A DNA stretch of 64,000 nucleotides, from the NCBI RefSeq assembly GCF_047123815.1, contig NZ_CP138920.1:2976001-3040000 (forward strand), in the 5' to 3' direction. The notes below the pieces were generated by a model. It did no database searches and had not been told where the DNA came from. It worked only from the letters and a program-made list of their open reading frames with translations. Source of the DNA: Maricaulis sp017643475. GTDB taxonomy: Bacteria; Pseudomonadota; Alphaproteobacteria; Caulobacterales; Maricaulaceae. The stretch's first letter is position 1; every line of letters begins with the position of its first letter. A program made the position numbers and the translations under genes. This document shows positions 63,040 through 64,000 of this stretch, one piece after another.

Positions 63040-63880
63040 CGGCCCGCCAGGCCCGTGCAAGCCTCTGGAAACCCGCAATATCAATCGTCTCCGCGCGCAG
63101 GCCCGGATCGATGTCGGCTGTCTGCAGCAATTCTTCTGCGGAAGCGCGGGTCTTGCCGGCCGCTGCCGCGAGACTCCGGCGCAGTGTCTTGCGACGCTGC
63201 CCAAACGCCGACGCGGTGACTTCCCCAAGCGCTTTGAGATCATCGAAACGCTGATCTTCGGGAAGCGGATCGAGAACCACGACAGCGCTCTCCACCTTGG
63301 GCGGAGGTGTGAAGGCCCGGGCCGGGATTTTCAGCGCCAGACGTGTCTCGCAGACGGACTGGGAAAGGATGGCGAGGCGGCCATAAGCCTTGCTGCCAGG
63401 TTGCGCGACAACGCGGTCGGCGACCTCGCGCTGGAACATCAGCACCGCCCGGCGCCACCAGATCGGCGAGGCTTCCAGCCATTTGATCAGCAAAAGTGTA
63501 CCGACATTGTAGGGGAGGTTGGACAAGATGGTGCAAGGCCCCTCCGGCAATACGTCCGGTTCGTCGACCTTGAGCGCATCGGCCTCGACGATTTCGAGTT
63601 TACCCGGGTAGGCATCACCGATCTCGCCCAGCGCGCCGAGAAACCGGCTGTCCTTCTCCACCACCAGCAAGGAACCCGTGCCATGGGCGAGGATGCCACG
63701 GGTAAGCCCGCCCGGTCCTGGCCCGATCTCGATCGCGCTCTGTTGGGAGATATCTCCGGCTAGGCTGGCGATCTTGCGCGTAAGGTTGAGATCCAGCAGG
63801 AAATGCTGGCCAAAGGACTTGTTGGCGCCCAGCCCATGCGCGGCAATCACATCGCGTAGCGGTGGAAGCTCATCAATCAT
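63026..63880 (-). CDS. rsmA: 16S rRNA dimethyladenosine transferase RsmA (KsgA)
   Basis: RsmA dimethylates A1518 and A1519 of 16S rRNA. The 284-residue methyltransferase contains the KSFGQHFLLDLNLTR start, the SAM loop EIGPGPGGLTRGIL and the catalytic NLPYNVGTLL motif. Its start overlaps the pdxA stop (ATGA). Confidence 0.96.
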   Translation of the reverse strand: MIDELPPLRDVIAAHGLGANKSFGQHFLLDLNLTRKIASLAGDISQQSAIEIGPGPGGLTRGILAHGTGSLLVVEKDSRFLGALGEIGDAYPGKLEIVEADALKVDEPDVLPEGPCTILSNLPYNVGTLLLIKWLEASPIWWRRAVLMFQREVADRVVAQPGSKAYGRLAILSQSVCETRLALKIPARAFTPPPKVESAVVVLDPLPEDQRFDDLKALGEVTASAFGQRRKTLRRSLAAAAGKTRASAEELLQTADIDPGLRAETIDIAGFQRLARAWRAATAP

Positions 63881-64000
63881 CGCGTCCGGTTCTCCGCAAT
63901 GCTGGCTGCCAGTTTCAACGCCGCGATAAGGCTGTCGGCACGCGCCTGGCCCTTGCCGGCAATGCCGAACGCAGTGCCGTGATCAGGCGAGGTTCGCACG
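63877..64000 (-). CDS. pdxA: 4-hydroxythreonine-4-phosphate dehydrogenase, 3' end only
   Basis: The last 40 codons of PdxA, which makes the pyridoxal-5'-phosphate precursor, enter from the right edge. The C-terminal motif RTSPDHGTAFGIAGKG is diagnostic. The stop overlaps the rsmA ATG, and the pdxA-rsmA order is conserved. Confidence 0.9.
   Translation of the reverse strand, partial: VRTSPDHGTAFGIAGKGQARADSLIAALKLAASIAENRTR

Overview
The window looks like a chromosomal segment of a high-GC alphaproteobacterium. Conserved gene blocks support this: rpsF-rpsR-rplI, dnaB-alr-radA-cvpA-purF, fabD-fabG-acpP-fabF-mltG-yicC-gmk, and rsmA-pdxA. HspQ, an NnrU-like protein and many secreted hydrolases fit a marine, stalked, Caulobacter-like lineage such as Maricaulales/Hyphomonadaceae. 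That placement is an inference from gene content, not from a marker alignment. I saw no rRNA, tRNA or CRISPR array.

Bases 1-14000 are an accessory and decaying region. After an SDR, an alpha/beta hydrolase and a transaldolase comes the wreck of a cbb3 cytochrome oxidase locus. ccoN has an in-frame TAG and is cut off by an IS3-family end. Only the last third of ccoI survives, ccoS lacks a normal start codon, and a TauE/SafE-like gene has two in-frame stops. Two directly repeated IS 5' ends (a 91-bp remnant and a full 1.5-kb element) bracket a 2-kb insert with a secreted esterase and a small hypothetical gene. The IS orfA itself carries a TGA. Further on, a DUF442-sulfide:quinone oxidoreductase fusion gene has two frameshifts. 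Together these point to loss of micro-oxic respiration and sulfide oxidation.

Bases 14000-36000 mix core metabolism (guaB, guaA, rlmE, an RsmB-like methyltransferase, a Ppx/GppA phosphatase, glutathione peroxidase) with envelope genes (two acyltransferases, ExbD, YceI, MAPEG) and regulators (LysR, MarR, and a membrane-anchored LytTR protein). An ABC-F ATPase is split by a frameshift, and a hypothetical gene at 28050 is split by a TAG. Three intergenic elements built from paired hairpins lie at about 20.2, 23.3 and 28.8 kb.

Bases 37000-40400 hold two similar modules, each a small membrane protein, an ECF sigma factor and a short membrane protein overlapping the sigma gene, separated by an NnrU-like gene. 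These are followed by panB, a TPR membrane protein with bamB and der, and a membrane-bound AraC-type regulator divergent from two paralogous membrane proteins.

Bases 47500-56500 are a long minus-strand housekeeping cluster: rpsF-rpsR-rplI, then dnaB-alr-radA-cvpA-purF-SDR-tyrA. Bases 56700-64000 carry the plus-strand fatty acid cluster fabD-fabG-acpP-fabF with mltG, yicC and gmk, convergent with rsmA and the end of pdxA. The fabG reading frame extends upstream, without a stop, through about 100 codons encoding three hydrophobic segments. This is the most unusual coding arrangement in the window.
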